From: Nitrospirae bacterium GWC2_57_13
GTDB taxonomy: Bacteria > Nitrospirota > UBA9217
Assembly (NCBI GenBank): GCA_001805055.1
Contig: MHDZ01000058.1
Location: 2,215-52,464, forward strand
Direction of reading: 5' to 3'
DNA length: 50,250 nt
Below are positions 14,921 to 23,292 of the stretch, piece after piece (position 1 is the stretch's first letter; every line of letters starts with the position of its first letter). Below the pieces are notes generated by a model that was given only the letters and a program-made list of their open reading frames with translations, was not told the DNA's origin and ran no database searches. The position numbers and the translations under genes are program-made.

Positions 14921-16255
14921 CTATGAACTGCTCGTGCGGCCTTTAGCGACCTGGCCTGCACCAACGCCGCTGTCCTTCTTCAGATAGGCGCTCACACCCT
15001 TCATGGAGCAGAACTCTCCGCACATGGTGCAAACATCCGTGTCTTTCGGCATCCGGGACTCGCGCAGTTTGCGCGCCCGTTCCGGGTTGATGGACAGCTC
15101 GATCTGCCCCTTCCAGTCCAGGGCCTTGCGCCGCTTTGCCATCTCGCGGTCCCAATCCATGGCGCCCTTCACGCCCTTGGCGATGTCGGCGGCATGGGCG
15201 GCTATGCGCGACGCGATCACGCCCTCGCGCACGTCCTCGAGGTCCGGAAGCCGCAAGTGCTCCGACGGCGTGACGTAACACAGAAAATCCGCTCCCGCCG
15301 CTCCGGCAATGGCGCCGCCTATGGCCGACGTGATATGGTCGTAGCCCGGCGCAACATCGGTCACCAGGGGGCCGAGCACATAGAAGGGCGCGCCCTTGCA
15401 GAGCGCCTTCTGGATCTTCATGTTCGTCTCGACCTGATGGAGGGGAACGTGGCCCGGCCCTTCGATCATCACCTGCACGCCCGCCTCATGCGCTGCGTCG
15501 CGCAGCTCGCCCAGGATGATCAGCTCTTCGATCTGCGCGCGATCCGTGGCGTCAGCCAGGCAGCCCGGCCGCATGCCGTCGCCCAGCGAAAGCGTGAGGT
15601 CGTATTTTTTTGCAATATCGATCAGGCGGTCGTAGTGCGCGTAGAGGGGGTTCTCCTGCTCGTTCTGGATGATCCACTCCAGATGGAAGGCGCCGCCCCT
15701 GCTCACCACGTCCATGATCCTGCCCTGCCGCCGCAGACGCTCAACGCTGTCGATGGTCACGCCGCAGTGTACAGTGACGAAGTCAACGCCCTCCTCGGCC
15801 TGCTGCTCGATCACCCGAAACAGGAGCTCAGGATCCATCTGGACGATCGATTTTCCCTGTTCGACGGTCTCGACGGCAGCCTGATAGATCGGCACCGTGC
15901 CGATGGCCACCGTGGACTGCCGCATGATCTCCCTGCGAATCTCGATGATCGGCCCGCCTGTCGAAAGGTCCATCACCGCGTCAGCGCCCGCCGCCACGGC
16001 GACCTTGAGCTTTTCGATCTCGTCGGCAATGGACATCTGGTCCTTGGACGTGCCGATGTTCGCGTTGATCTTGGTGCGAAGCCCTTTCCCGATCCCAAGG
16101 GGCGTGATATTTTTGTGCGCGTTGTTCCGCGTGATGACGATGATGCCCTCAGCCACGCCGTCCCGCACGTGCTCGACGCTCACGCCTTCGGCCCGGGCGA
16201 CCGCTTCCATCTCCGCTGTAATGTTGCCCTTCCGGGCTTCGATGATCTGTGTCAT
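14921..16255 (-). CDS. thiC: Phosphomethylpyrimidine synthase ThiC (short form)
   Basis: ThiC is a radical-SAM enzyme that rearranges aminoimidazole ribotide to HMP-P. The 444 residues match the short bacterial/archaeal form lacking the N-terminal extension of the E. coli enzyme. Key parts are NIGTSKD, GADAVMDLSTGGPI, VDFVTVHCGVT, SRGGAF, LGDGMRPG and MIEGPGHVPLH. The [4Fe-4S] motif near the C terminus is CTMCGEFC, which has three residues between the last two Cys rather than the four of the long-form motif. The ATG at 16255 follows GGAGTGACTC. It is the last gene of the TPP-riboswitch operon, 27 bases after thiE. Confidence 0.96.
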   Translation of the reverse strand: MTQIIEARKGNITAEMEAVARAEGVSVEHVRDGVAEGIIVITRNNAHKNITPLGIGKGLRTKINANIGTSKDQMSIADEIEKLKVAVAAGADAVMDLSTGGPIIEIRREIMRQSTVAIGTVPIYQAAVETVEQGKSIVQMDPELLFRVIEQQAEEGVDFVTVHCGVTIDSVERLRRQGRIMDVVSRGGAFHLEWIIQNEQENPLYAHYDRLIDIAKKYDLTLSLGDGMRPGCLADATDRAQIEELIILGELRDAAHEAGVQVMIEGPGHVPLHQVETNMKIQKALCKGAPFYVLGPLVTDVAPGYDHITSAIGGAIAGAAGADFLCYVTPSEHLRLPDLEDVREGVIASRIAAHAADIAKGVKGAMDWDREMAKRRKALDWKGQIELSINPERARKLRESRMPKDTDVCTMCGEFCSMKGVSAYLKKDSGVGAGQVAKGRTSSS

Positions 16256-16282
16256 GAGTCACTCCTGCCTGTGAAGCGGGTG

Positions 16283-16972
16283 TCAACCGACTGCGGCGCC
16301 GTCTCGCTGCTCCCGCCTTATCGCCTGCCCACTCCGGTCTATTGTTGCAAGGATGTTCTTTGCTGCTGCCGTGATATCATCGGCCGCCAGGATCGCCGAG
16401 ATCAATCCGATGCCATCGACGCCGGCGTCGATCACGGCGGAAACGTTGCTGACCGTTATTCCGCCCAAAGCAAATACCGGGATGCGAATCGCTTTCTTTA
16501 TTTCCGCTATGGGCCCCAGCCCCACAGGCGGGCCGTACTTCTTTTTTGATGGCGTTTCGAACGCAGGCCCGAAGGTTATGAAGTCCGCGCCGCGCTGTGC
16601 GGCTTCGACGGCCTCACTGAGGCTGTGGGTCGAGACGCCGATGAGCATTTTGTCGCCCACGATCCTGCGGACCGCATCCACGGGAATGCTCTCTCCGCCC
16701 AGATGCACGCCGTCGGCATCGACGGCAACCGCCACGTCAACGCGGTCGTTGATGAAAAGCCTGGCGCCGTACTCCTTCGTAATGCGCCGAAGCTCCCCGG
16801 CCAGCTTGAGCAGTTCCCTGATCGGCAGGTCCTTTTCCCGGAGCTGCACTGCCCGCACTCCGCCTTCGAGCGCGGCGCGCACAGCCTGAGGCAGGGGGAT
16901 CTTTGCCGCATGCCGGTCAGTGATGAGGTAGAGCTTGAAATCAATTGCCAAGGAAGTCTCCGCAGAGAGCAT
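16283..16972 (-). CDS. thiE: Thiamine-phosphate synthase
   Basis: ThiE couples HMP-PP and thiazole phosphate to thiamine monophosphate. LYLITDRHA, VRAVQLREKDLP, LFINDRVDVAVAVDADGVHLGGESIP, IGVSTHSLSEA and GADFITFGPAFETPSKK with VFALGGI mark the TIM-barrel enzyme. The ORF starts at ATG 16972 without a ribosome site. A TTG at 16951 (LAIDFKLYL) has GGAG six bases upstream and gives a 222-residue protein closer to the family, so it may be the true start. It lies between thiG (150-base gap) and thiC (27-base gap). Confidence 0.93.
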   Translation of the reverse strand: MLSAETSLAIDFKLYLITDRHAAKIPLPQAVRAALEGGVRAVQLREKDLPIRELLKLAGELRRITKEYGARLFINDRVDVAVAVDADGVHLGGESIPVDAVRRIVGDKMLIGVSTHSLSEAVEAAQRGADFITFGPAFETPSKKKYGPPVGLGPIAEIKKAIRIPVFALGGITVSNVSAVIDAGVDGIGLISAILAADDITAAAKNILATIDRSGQAIRREQRDGAAVG

Positions 16973-17123
16973 ACAACAAATAGCAGCGGGTTGAAAAACG
17001 GTTACGGCAACGAGGCCCGTTTCGGTGTTCGGTTCCGCCTAACGATACGGGCTTCGTAGCCGATAGACGCTTACCATTTTTACTCCATGCGCCCAGCTCT
17101 CTGCCCCATGCCCTCTGCGGTGT

Positions 17124-17903
17124 TTACGCTCCGATCATCCCGTCCAGCGGACTGCTGGCCGTGGCATAGAGCTTCTTCGGTATCCGGCCCGCCTTGTAGG
17201 CAAGCCTGCCGGCAAGGACTCCGTATTTCATTGCTTCAGCCATGACAATGGGGTTCTTTGCTCCTGCAATGGCCGTGTTCAGCAGCACTGCGTCGCACCC
17301 CAGCTCCATGGCCAGGGCCACATCCGACGCTGTGCCGACGCCTGCGTCCACAATGATCGGGACCTTCACCGTCTCCAGGATGATCCTGAGGTTGTAGGGA
17401 TTTCTAATGCCGAGGCCGGACCCGATCGGCGCCGCAAGGGGCATCACGGCCGGACAGCCGATATCCATCAGCTTCTTTGCCATGATGGGATCATCGCTGG
17501 TATAGGGAAGCACGATCAGGCCCTCGCTCACGAGCACCTTTGCGGCCTCAAGGGTCGCTTCATTGTCCGGAAAGAGCGTCTTCTCATCGCCGATCACTTC
17601 GAGCTTCACGAGATTTGTGATACCCGCATCGGCCGCGAGCATGGCCGTGCGAATGGCATCCTTAGCCGTATAGCAGCCCGCCGTGTTCGGCAGGATCTTG
17701 TACTTCTTCGGATCGATATGGTCGAGCAGGTTTTCCTTGCCCTTTTCAATGATGTTCACGCGCCGCACCGCCACGGTCACCACATCGGCGCCCGAGGCCT
17801 CGATGGCCTTCCGCGTTTCCTCGAAATCCTTGTACTTGCCTGTTCCGACCCAGAGGCGGGAGTTGAACTCGATTCCTGCGATGGTCAGCTTGTCGTCAGT
17901 CAT
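17124..17903 (-). CDS. thiG: Thiazole synthase
   Basis: ThiG forms the thiazole ring from deoxyxylulose phosphate, a glycine-derived imine and ThiS thiocarboxylate. The 259-residue barrel shows [19 protein letters not shown], then [12 protein letters not shown]. The active Lys is in NLVKLEVIG, and the phosphate site is in [32 protein letters not shown]. The ATG at 17903 follows AAAAGGAGTAAAGC, where the AAAAGGAG abuts repeat copy B. ThiS is directly upstream. No thiH or thiO is in the window, so the source of the imine is elsewhere. Confidence 0.96.
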   Translation of the reverse strand: MTDDKLTIAGIEFNSRLWVGTGKYKDFEETRKAIEASGADVVTVAVRRVNIIEKGKENLLDHIDPKKYKILPNTAGCYTAKDAIRTAMLAADAGITNLVKLEVIGDEKTLFPDNEATLEAAKVLVSEGLIVLPYTSDDPIMAKKLMDIGCPAVMPLAAPIGSGLGIRNPYNLRIILETVKVPIIVDAGVGTASDVALAMELGCDAVLLNTAIAGAKNPIVMAEAMKYGVLAGRLAYKAGRIPKKLYATASSPLDGMIGA

Positions 17904-17918
17904 GCTTTACTCCTTTTG

Positions 17919-18095
17919 GACCAAGGCAACCCCCGTCTCCGTCCCGCATCAATAAAGATGTATGACACGGAGCGGGGCCCGCGTCCGCTGCCATTTAAAA
18001 ACGGGGCGGGGCGTGTTGCCGTGCCCTTGGACCAAGGCGATCATATCGCCGTTCTTAAATTACAATTACGCCGACACGGTCGGCTCGCTCCATAG
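17919..18095. repeat. GGAGCGGGG operon-junction repeat, copy B (thiS-thiG)
   Basis: This copy starts 15 bases before the thiG start codon and runs into the thiS reading frame. It has the core hairpin and outer GGCAAC/GTTGCC of copy A. It carries an extra segment with CCTTGG(T)CCAAGG and GGCGAT/ATCGCC palindromes and ends in GCCGAC ac GGTCGGC TCGCTCCATA. The terminal stem differs from copy A (CCCGAT/ATCGGG) but still pairs, and the flanking TCGCTCCATA is unchanged. Confidence 0.85.
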
Positions 18096-18295
18096 GCGCC
18101 CCCACCCATGAAGCTCACGATCTCCACCCTGTCCCCGTCCTGCACCTGCGCAGTCGAGTAGCCCTTTTTCCTTACCACGCTCTCGTTCAGCTCGATGGCC
18201 ACCCGCTCGGGCTGGATAGTGAGATGCTGCAGCAGGCCGAGCACGGTGATGCCGTCGGGGACTTCTTTTTTTTCACCGTTCAGCGTGATGTTCAT
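18041..18295 (-). CDS. thiS: Sulfur carrier protein ThiS with C-terminal extension
   Basis: ThiS carries sulfur as a thiocarboxylate on its C-terminal Gly for ThiG. MNITLNGEKKEV, LLQHLTIQPERVAIELN and GDRVEIVSFMGGG match the ubiquitin-like family, which normally stops at the Gly-Gly. Here the expected end is base 18098, but no stop is there. The frame continues for 18 residues (AYGASRPCRR...RTAI) encoded by repeat copy B. Activation by ThiF requires a free Gly carboxylate, so either a protease trims the tail, another ThiS exists, or this one is inactive. The start ATG follows GGGAAGAGAAGG. The gene is first in the operon after the TPP riboswitch. Confidence 0.88.
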   Translation of the reverse strand: MNITLNGEKKEVPDGITVLGLLQHLTIQPERVAIELNESVVRKKGYSTAQVQDGDRVEIVSFMGGGAYGASRPCRRNCNLRTAI

Positions 18296-18310
18296 CCTTC
18301 TCTTCCCTTG

Positions 18311-18534
18311 GGGACCGAGGCAACCCCCGTCTCCGTCCCGCATCAATAAAGATGTATGACACGCCCGCCCCGGATCAAACAAAAATAGGAAGCGGGTCCC
18401 GCACCTTTGCCAATAGTAGTGGACGCGGGACTCTCGAAACGGAGCCGGGGGAGCGGGGCCCGCGTCCTCTACCATTTGGAAACGGGGCGGGGCGCGTTGC
18501 CGTCAATAAACGCCGACACGGTCGGCTTGCTCCA
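18311..18534. repeat. GGAGCGGGG operon-junction repeat, copy C (riboswitch-thiS)
   Basis: It begins 15 bases upstream of thiS with GGACCGAGGCAACC and shares the first 50 bases of copies A and B. About 80 extra bases are inserted (from CCCGCCCCGGATC to ACGGAGCCGG). The usual outer part then resumes, ending GCCGAC ac GGTCGGC TTGCTCCATA next to the riboswitch terminator. Confidence 0.8.
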
Positions 18535-18535
18535 T

Positions 18536-18564
18536 AACAAAAAAGCCACGCCGGGGGCGTGGCT
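18536..18564 (-). terminator. Rho-independent terminator of the TPP riboswitch
   Basis: On the minus strand a perfect nine-base stem AGCCACGCC/GGCGTGGCT with a short CCC loop is followed by TTTTTTGTT. It sits 30 bases after the TPP aptamer and is the likely expression platform that stops thiSGEC transcription when TPP is bound. Confidence 0.85.
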
Positions 18565-18594
18565 GAAAGGTCTTCATTCTGCATGCATGACAGC

Positions 18595-18684
18595 CTTCCC
18601 TACGCCGGAACTACCCGGATCAGGTTCCAAGGGTCGCCCTCTCTGACAGACGGCTCTCAGCCCCATCCTGCGGGGCTCCCCCAG
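18595..18684 (-). promoter_or_regulatory. TPP riboswitch (thi box) aptamer
   Basis: The minus strand shows the conserved TPP aptamer parts in order: GGGGAGCCCC, GGGGCTGAGAG, ACCCTTGGAACCTGATC, then CCGGCGTAGGGAAG. The pyrimidine- and pyrophosphate-binding loops are both complete. It lies upstream of thiS and the terminator and should control the thiSGEC operon. The strand, spacing and downstream genes all agree. Confidence 0.96.
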
Positions 18685-18782
18685 CTTATTTCCATAACTA
18701 CAGTAAAATACAGTACCTCTGGAGTGAAGTCAACGGGTTTCTCTCCCAATCAGCAATCCTGCGGGGACAGAATCGCCCAAAG

Positions 18783-18835
18783 CGTAGGGGCGGGCATGCC
18801 CGCCCTCAAAAAGGGCTGCTATGGCAGCCCCTACG
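18783..18835. repeat. Nested palindromic repeat (CGTAGGGGC ends)
   Basis: Nine-base inverted ends CGTAGGGGC/GCCCCTACG bound two inner palindromes, GGGCATGCCC and GGCTGC tatg GCAGCC. The 53 bases look like a REP- or MITE-type unit in the spacer between cobC and the TPP riboswitch. Confidence 0.6.
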
Positions 18836-18920
18836 TCCAATCGCTTGCACCTGTCTGCACGCACAGGTAGTTGATAGAGCGAGAGGGTGGCCGCCTCCCG
18901 GAGCTGACGAAAAATCGCCC

Positions 18921-19517
18921 TCACCCGTTCAGCAGTTTCACGACGGGCATGCCGTCGTCGTAGTAATCGATGATGTTCATCGCTCCGAAGGCCTGGTCGA
19001 TCCGGAAAAGGTTCAAAGGCTCGATGCCGAGGGTATCAGCCAGGATGACGCGATTCACGCCGCCGTGCAGCAGCAGGGCGATCTCCCGGTCCCGGTTGTC
19101 AGCCACCAGTCTACGGTACACGGGCAGGACCCGGCCATGGACATCAAGCAGACACTCGCCGTCGGGCGGCCGGTAGTTCAGCAGGTCAGCCCGCCATTTC
19201 GCGTATTCATCGGGAAACCGCGCCTTGATCTCCTCAGCGGTCAGGCCCTCCCATTTCCCCACGCTCCGCTCGCGCAATTCGCGCAGGGACGTGAATGAAA
19301 TTCCGAGACGCCCGGCAATGGTCCTCGCACCCTTCACGGAACGGATAAGATCGCTCGAGTACACGGCCGCTACAGGCTTGCCCACGAGCCGCTCGGCAAG
19401 GCTGCGCATCTGCTCCTCGCCTTTCCGCGTGATGTCCACGTCGATGTGCCCGTTGTACCGCTTCTCGCCGCCGTTCTGCACCTCGCCGTGGCGCATGAGA
19501 TATACTCGTGTCGGCAT
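18921..19517 (-). CDS. cobC: Histidine phosphatase, probable alpha-ribazole phosphatase
   Basis: The 198-residue phosphoglycerate-mutase-like protein has the phospho-His motif YLMRHGEVQNGG near residue 8. VYSSDLIRSVKGARTIA, the acid residue region RERSVGKWEGLT, and LLLHGGVNRVIL with the second His also fit. These match CobC, which removes phosphate from alpha-ribazole-5'-phosphate or adenosylcobalamin-5'-phosphate. Its position four bases after cobS supports this role. The fold is generic, so on sequence alone it could act on other phosphomonoesters. Confidence 0.85.
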   Translation of the reverse strand: MPTRVYLMRHGEVQNGGEKRYNGHIDVDITRKGEEQMRSLAERLVGKPVAAVYSSDLIRSVKGARTIAGRLGISFTSLRELRERSVGKWEGLTAEEIKARFPDEYAKWRADLLNYRPPDGECLLDVHGRVLPVYRRLVADNRDREIALLLHGGVNRVILADTLGIEPLNLFRIDQAFGAMNIIDYYDDGMPVVKLLNG

Positions 19518-19521
19518 ATCC

Positions 19522-20268
19522 TTACCCTCCGCCGAAGATCACTACGCACAGGAGCAATACCAGCGTTTCGCTCAGCTCGCTCACCGCGCCGACCGTATCG
19601 CCCGTCACGCCGCCGAGAGCACGAACAATATACCACCGCGCAAGCAGTGCGACTATAAGCACGGAGGGAACGAACACCAGCGCCCACAGCCCGGCCACAA
19701 AGGCCGACAGCACGATGGCCACGACCGCAGCTGCGATCATTCCGCTTGTCCCGAGGCGGCCCGAGAAGGCGCGGCCCATGCCGTTCTCCCGCGCATAGGC
19801 CGCCCGAAAGACCATCAGCGTCTGCGACCACCTGCCGAGCAGGGGGGCCATGAGCAGCGCTGCGGTCTTGTTGTCGCTGAACAGGATGTTGAGGCTGAGA
19901 TATTTCAAAAATAGAAGAAAGATGATGCCGATCGCCCCGGCCGTCCCGATGCTGCTGTCCTTCATGATCCGCAGCTTCGCCTCGCGGTCCGCGCCGCCCA
20001 TGAACCCGTCGAGGGTGTCGGCAAGGCCGTCCACGTGCAGCGCCCGGGTGAGCACAATCGCCAGCAGCACGAGGAGCGCGTTGCTGATGGTGTGCGGCAG
20101 CACCCAGGCAAGCGCCTGGTCCGCGTAGACCAGGCACAGGCCGATCAGGAACCCGACAGCGGGAAAATAAGGAAGCGACTTCGCAAGGTCGCCCTCTGCG
20201 GGCCGCTGCTTCCTGCTGACGGTAAATATAGTAAGGAACTGCAATGCGTTGATGAAATTCCGTATCAT
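19522..20268 (-). CDS. cobS: Adenosylcobinamide-GDP ribazoletransferase
   Basis: CobS is the membrane enzyme that joins activated cobinamide to alpha-ribazole phosphate. The N-terminal FINALQFLTIFTV and FPAVGFLIG are typical. The active motif region TRALHVDGLADTLDGFMGGADREAKLRIMKD has the conserved acidic residues, and five or more hydrophobic segments follow. The 248-residue length is normal. It sits between cobT (31-base gap) and cobC (4-base gap), clearly one operon. No ribosome site is strong at the ATG, but the conserved N terminus fixes it. Confidence 0.95.
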   Translation of the reverse strand: MIRNFINALQFLTIFTVSRKQRPAEGDLAKSLPYFPAVGFLIGLCLVYADQALAWVLPHTISNALLVLLAIVLTRALHVDGLADTLDGFMGGADREAKLRIMKDSSIGTAGAIGIIFLLFLKYLSLNILFSDNKTAALLMAPLLGRWSQTLMVFRAAYARENGMGRAFSGRLGTSGMIAAAVVAIVLSAFVAGLWALVFVPSVLIVALLARWYIVRALGGVTGDTVGAVSELSETLVLLLCVVIFGGG

Positions 20269-20299
20269 AATGAGCGGCCGTGGTTCCCCTCGTCCCTTC

Positions 20300-21376
20300 C
20301 TATCTTCCTACCTTCTCACCTTCCCCATGCTGCTCCGACACGCCTGCATCGGCAAAGGTGGCCATCTCTGTCAGGATCTTCACACCCGCCTCGACGAGCG
20401 AAATGCCCAGGGCCGCTCCCGTGCCTTCCCCGAGCCGCAGGTTCAGGTCGAGCAGCGGGACCTGTTCGAGATGGGCCAGCATCTTCCGATGGCCGATCTC
20501 CACGGACTGGTGGGCGGCAATGATGTAGCCCTTCACCGCCGGGTTCAGTTCCGCGGCGATCAACGCTCCTGCCGTTGAGATGAACCCGTCGACCACCACG
20601 GGGATGCGGTAGCGGGCCGCGCCGAGCACCAGCCCGGCGATGCCCGCGATCTCAAAACCGCCGACCTTGGCCAGCACATCCAGCGCGTCGGACCGGTCCG
20701 GCTTGTTCACGCTGATGGCCTTCCGGATGATCTCGGCCTTGCTCCGCAGGCTTTTGTCGTCGATCCCCGTGCCCCGGCCCGTCACCTGCTCCGGATCCGT
20801 TCCCGTGATGACCGAAACGATGGCCGACGAGGGCGTCGTGTTCCCGATGCCCATGTCGCCGGTGCCGATAATGTCCAGCCCGTCGCGATATTTCTCTACC
20901 ATTTCGATGCCGACGAGGACCGCCTGCTCCGCCTCGGCGCGCGTCATGGCCGGCCCCTTCGTCATGTTCCGCGTGCCCCGGCCGACCTTGCGAATCTCAA
21001 GCCCTTCGGCAGGCTCGAAGTCATGATCAACGCCCGCGTCTACAACGATCACCCGCGCGCCGGCATGGCGCGCCAGCACGTTCACGCCGGCGCCGCCGCG
21101 CAGGAAATTGTAGACCATCTGCGGCGTCACTTCCTTCGGAAAGGCGCTCACGCCCTCTTCGGTCACACCGTGGTCTCCGGCAAAGGTGAAAATAATCTTA
21201 TTCCGGATCTGCGGCCGGTCCTTGCCGGTGATAAGGCAGTACTTCTTCGCCAGCTCTTCCAGCCGGCCCAGACTGCCCTGGGGCTTTGTAAGGTTGTCCA
21301 GCCGCTCCTGGATGGCAAGCGCCCGCGATGCATCAACGGGTTGAATGGATTTTATAATGTCCTGCAATTTGCTCAT
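20300..21376 (-). CDS. cobT: Nicotinate-nucleotide--dimethylbenzimidazole phosphoribosyltransferase
   Basis: CobT activates the lower-ligand base as alpha-ribazole-5'-phosphate using nicotinate mononucleotide. [68 protein letters not shown] and [12 protein letters not shown] (with the catalytic Glu) mark the family. Length (358) is normal. GGGAGAGGTCAGAT precedes the ATG. It is the first gene of the cobT-cobS-cobC operon. No cobalamin riboswitch was recognised in the 500-base upstream spacer. Confidence 0.96.
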   Translation of the reverse strand: MSKLQDIIKSIQPVDASRALAIQERLDNLTKPQGSLGRLEELAKKYCLITGKDRPQIRNKIIFTFAGDHGVTEEGVSAFPKEVTPQMVYNFLRGGAGVNVLARHAGARVIVVDAGVDHDFEPAEGLEIRKVGRGTRNMTKGPAMTRAEAEQAVLVGIEMVEKYRDGLDIIGTGDMGIGNTTPSSAIVSVITGTDPEQVTGRGTGIDDKSLRSKAEIIRKAISVNKPDRSDALDVLAKVGGFEIAGIAGLVLGAARYRIPVVVDGFISTAGALIAAELNPAVKGYIIAAHQSVEIGHRKMLAHLEQVPLLDLNLRLGEGTGAALGISLVEAGVKILTEMATFADAGVSEQHGEGEKVGR

Positions 21377-21420
21377 ATCTGACCTCTCCCCTGATTTATA
21401 TTTGAACTATAATCTCTTTA

Positions 21421-21573
21421 GCCGCGAATTAACGCGAATGAAACAAAAAGCAAAACAGCAAGTTTTCTGTTTGCATAAACTCCTACATTCACAGACTTAA
21501 TTCTTGGAGTTTTTTTCAACCCTTAACATCATCTACAACCGCTCTTTCACGCCAATTCGCTTCCATTCGCGGC
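21421..21573. repeat. GCCGCGAAT/ATTCGCGGC inverted-repeat element
   Basis: Perfect nine-base inverted ends bound 153 bases in the spacer upstream of cobT. Inner copies (GCGAATGAA and CGCTTCCATTCGC) extend the pairing. No coding content is seen. It resembles the element at 13683-13843 in size and design. Confidence 0.5.
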
Positions 21574-21668
21574 AAAAATAGTCTTGCCTTAACGCCCATG
21601 AAGTTTGAATCCGTGTCCGTCCGCGGCCAACGGCCTTTTCTCTTGCTCATCTCTGTGATCTTTGGCTC

Positions 21669-21698
21669 CCCCGTTAGATATCTTTACCTCTAACGGGG
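21669..21698. repeat. Perfect 10-bp hairpin in the cobT upstream spacer
   Basis: CCCCGTTAGA and TCTAACGGGG pair perfectly around a ten-base loop. There is no U-run, so a terminator is not supported. The rest of the 504-base spacer (21377-21880) holds the element at 21421 and unremarkable sequence. Confidence 0.5.
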
Positions 21699-21853
21699 TG
21701 AATCTGTGGCGCAAATTATTTCCTGCTCTTCGCAGTTAGATCTCTATACTCCATGCGCCATGCGAGCCTTAGTTGCTACCCGTGTGCATCCGTGTCCCCG
21801 ATGGACCCCATTATCACATCGCAAGGCCCTATAGGTTCCCTTGACAACGAGCC

Positions 21854-21889
21854 TTCAATTGAATGAGCCTATAGGCTCATTCAATTGAA
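21854..21889. repeat. Perfect 36-base palindrome at the lipoprotein gene end
   Basis: TTCAATTGAATGAGCCTA is followed at once by its exact reverse complement. A seven-base outer pair ACAACGA (21844) / TCGTTGT (21894) extends the cruciform across small mismatched gaps. The stop codon of the TPR lipoprotein gene lies within it. No U-run follows on either strand. Confidence 0.85.
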
Positions 21890-22636
21890 CAAGTCGTTGT
21901 GAAAATCTGAATTCATCTCTTTCAATTTCCCTACCATTTCATAAACCTTCTTCCAATTCCCAGTTTTTCTATAAGCCAAGCCGAGAACATAATAGTGCTG
22001 GGCAGATGGATTCATATCAGACGCCTTTTCTAACGTATTGATGGCGAGCTGATACTTGCCGGTGTTCAGATAAGCCTCGCCTAAAAAAGTAAAATTGTTA
22101 GCATAGTCTGGTTTAAGTTGATTGAGTTCATTAAATTCAACAATAGCTTGCTCGTATTTCTGCTTTTTAAAAAGATCCGCCGCAATATAATATCTGGCCT
22201 CCCAATGAGAAGGATTATATTTTAGGGTCTCAGAAAACTCCTCCTTTGCAGAAATATAGTACTCTTTTCTGTATCCATACCGGACTAACAGCCCTTCCCT
22301 TTTTGAAATATCATTCTTTGAAAAATCCTTATTTGGCCTCCTAATGACATCTGCAAGAAGTTTCATTTGGGCCTTATCGTATGACTTTAGATACTCCGCG
22401 TACAAAAGCACGCCAAACTCAAAATGCAGCGCGCTGCTATCGGGGCGTAATAGTATTGCTTTTCTGTATGACTCAACGGCCTTGTCAACTTTTCCCTCGG
22501 CATTAAACTGTTGACCCCTTGCAATCAATTGATCTGCCGTTAATGTAATATCACGTCTTTCGCAGCCATGCCCAATGAAGGCAAGAGCCACAATAATGCA
22601 TAGTCTTATCAAAGTATTTTTTTTATATCGCCTCAC
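21881..22636 (-). CDS. TPR-repeat lipoprotein
   Basis: The 251 residues begin with a hydrophobic lipoprotein-like leader ending IGHGC, a weak lipobox. At least four tetratricopeptide repeats follow: FNAEGKVDKAVESYRKAILLRPD, then NPSHWEARYYIAADLFKKQKYEQAIVEF, LGEAYLNTGKYQLAINTLEKA and LGLAYRKTGNWKKVYEM. TPR lipoproteins act as adaptors at membranes; no partner can be named. It starts with GTG at 22636. The gene is clearly more AT-rich than the cob genes around it, and its stop lies in a perfect 36-base palindrome, so it is probably a later insertion. Confidence 0.75.
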   Translation of the reverse strand: MRRYKKNTLIRLCIIVALAFIGHGCERRDITLTADQLIARGQQFNAEGKVDKAVESYRKAILLRPDSSALHFEFGVLLYAEYLKSYDKAQMKLLADVIRRPNKDFSKNDISKREGLLVRYGYRKEYYISAKEEFSETLKYNPSHWEARYYIAADLFKKQKYEQAIVEFNELNQLKPDYANNFTFLGEAYLNTGKYQLAINTLEKASDMNPSAQHYYVLGLAYRKTGNWKKVYEMVGKLKEMNSDFHNDLFN

Positions 22637-23004
22637 ATCGGCTCATTTGCCACAGTGGCAACTCGTGCACCTGGGATTTGGAGTAAAGCCATTTCTGAAC
22701 CAATATGGTCGCGTCTTGCTTTTTGATATTTACTCCTGAGCAGCTACCAATCTGCACGCCGGCGCATAATTCAAACCCATATGATCTGCGATCTCCCGTT
22801 GAAGGTACCTGTAGTGACCCTGGGGGAGTCATTCGTTCTTTTAGCGCTCATTCGCGTCCATTCGCGGCTAACATGCCTCGGCTTTTCGCCTTTCACTCAC
22901 TTGCTGCCTTTATCCGCATCCATCCGTGGCAAACTTGCTTCCCATGTATCGGAGCGACCAAGGGATATCCTGTCGTCCCCATATACCTCTTGAAATTGCA
23001 TCTT
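22637..23004. other. Spacer of 368 bases with an unrecognised short ORF
   Basis: A minus-strand ORF (22623-22832, 69 codons) ends inside the lipoprotein gene and reads like real protein in places (QKWLYSKSQVHELPLWQ), but I cannot place it in a family. It could be the remnant of a lost gene. The other half of the spacer carries degenerate CATTCGCGTCCATTCGCGGC words of the miniature-repeat type. No RNA gene was found. Confidence 0.35.
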
Positions 23005-23292
23005 CTACTTGGCAAAGGCCTCAAGGGCCGCCAGAACATCTCCGGCATCAAGGTTACCCTTGGTGCCACGTTCCAGCAGGAGATCGATCATCTCGCTCTG
23101 GGTGATCCCGAGTCGTCTGGATGCTTCTGCCAAGGACAGCTTACCGTCCCGATAGCGGTCGGCAACATAGGTCTCATATCCGATCTTGATCAGCTTGCGG
23201 ATGGCAGTCGCCTCTTCTACTTTCTCTTCCTTCTCGACCTTTGTAACTGCCCGCTGGATATCATCGGGTATACGAATTGATTTTGTTTTCAT
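23005..23292 (-). CDS. UPF0175-like antitoxin
   Basis: The 95-residue protein begins with a ribbon-type SIRIPDDIQRAV segment. A helical part ATAIRKLIKIGYETYVADRYRDGKLS and a helix-turn-helix-like LAEASRRLGITQSEMIDLLLERG follow, a pattern of the UPF0175 family. Such proteins pair with PIN-like toxins and repress their own operon. Its start overlaps the PIN gene's stop by four bases (ATGA), so the two are translated together. Toxin comes first here, reverse of the usual UPF0175-first order. Confidence 0.8.
   Translation of the reverse strand: MKTKSIRIPDDIQRAVTKVEKEEKVEEATAIRKLIKIGYETYVADRYRDGKLSLAEASRRLGITQSEMIDLLLERGTKGNLDAGDVLAALEAFAK

Noticed and set aside
15194-16549. 451-residue plus-strand ORF over thiC
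   Set aside because: Antisense shadow of thiC and thiE; the opposite strand has clear family motifs.
21377-21880. Possible cobalamin riboswitch upstream of cobT
   Set aside because: No conserved B12-box sequence or characteristic core was found on either strand; the spacer holds inverted repeats only.
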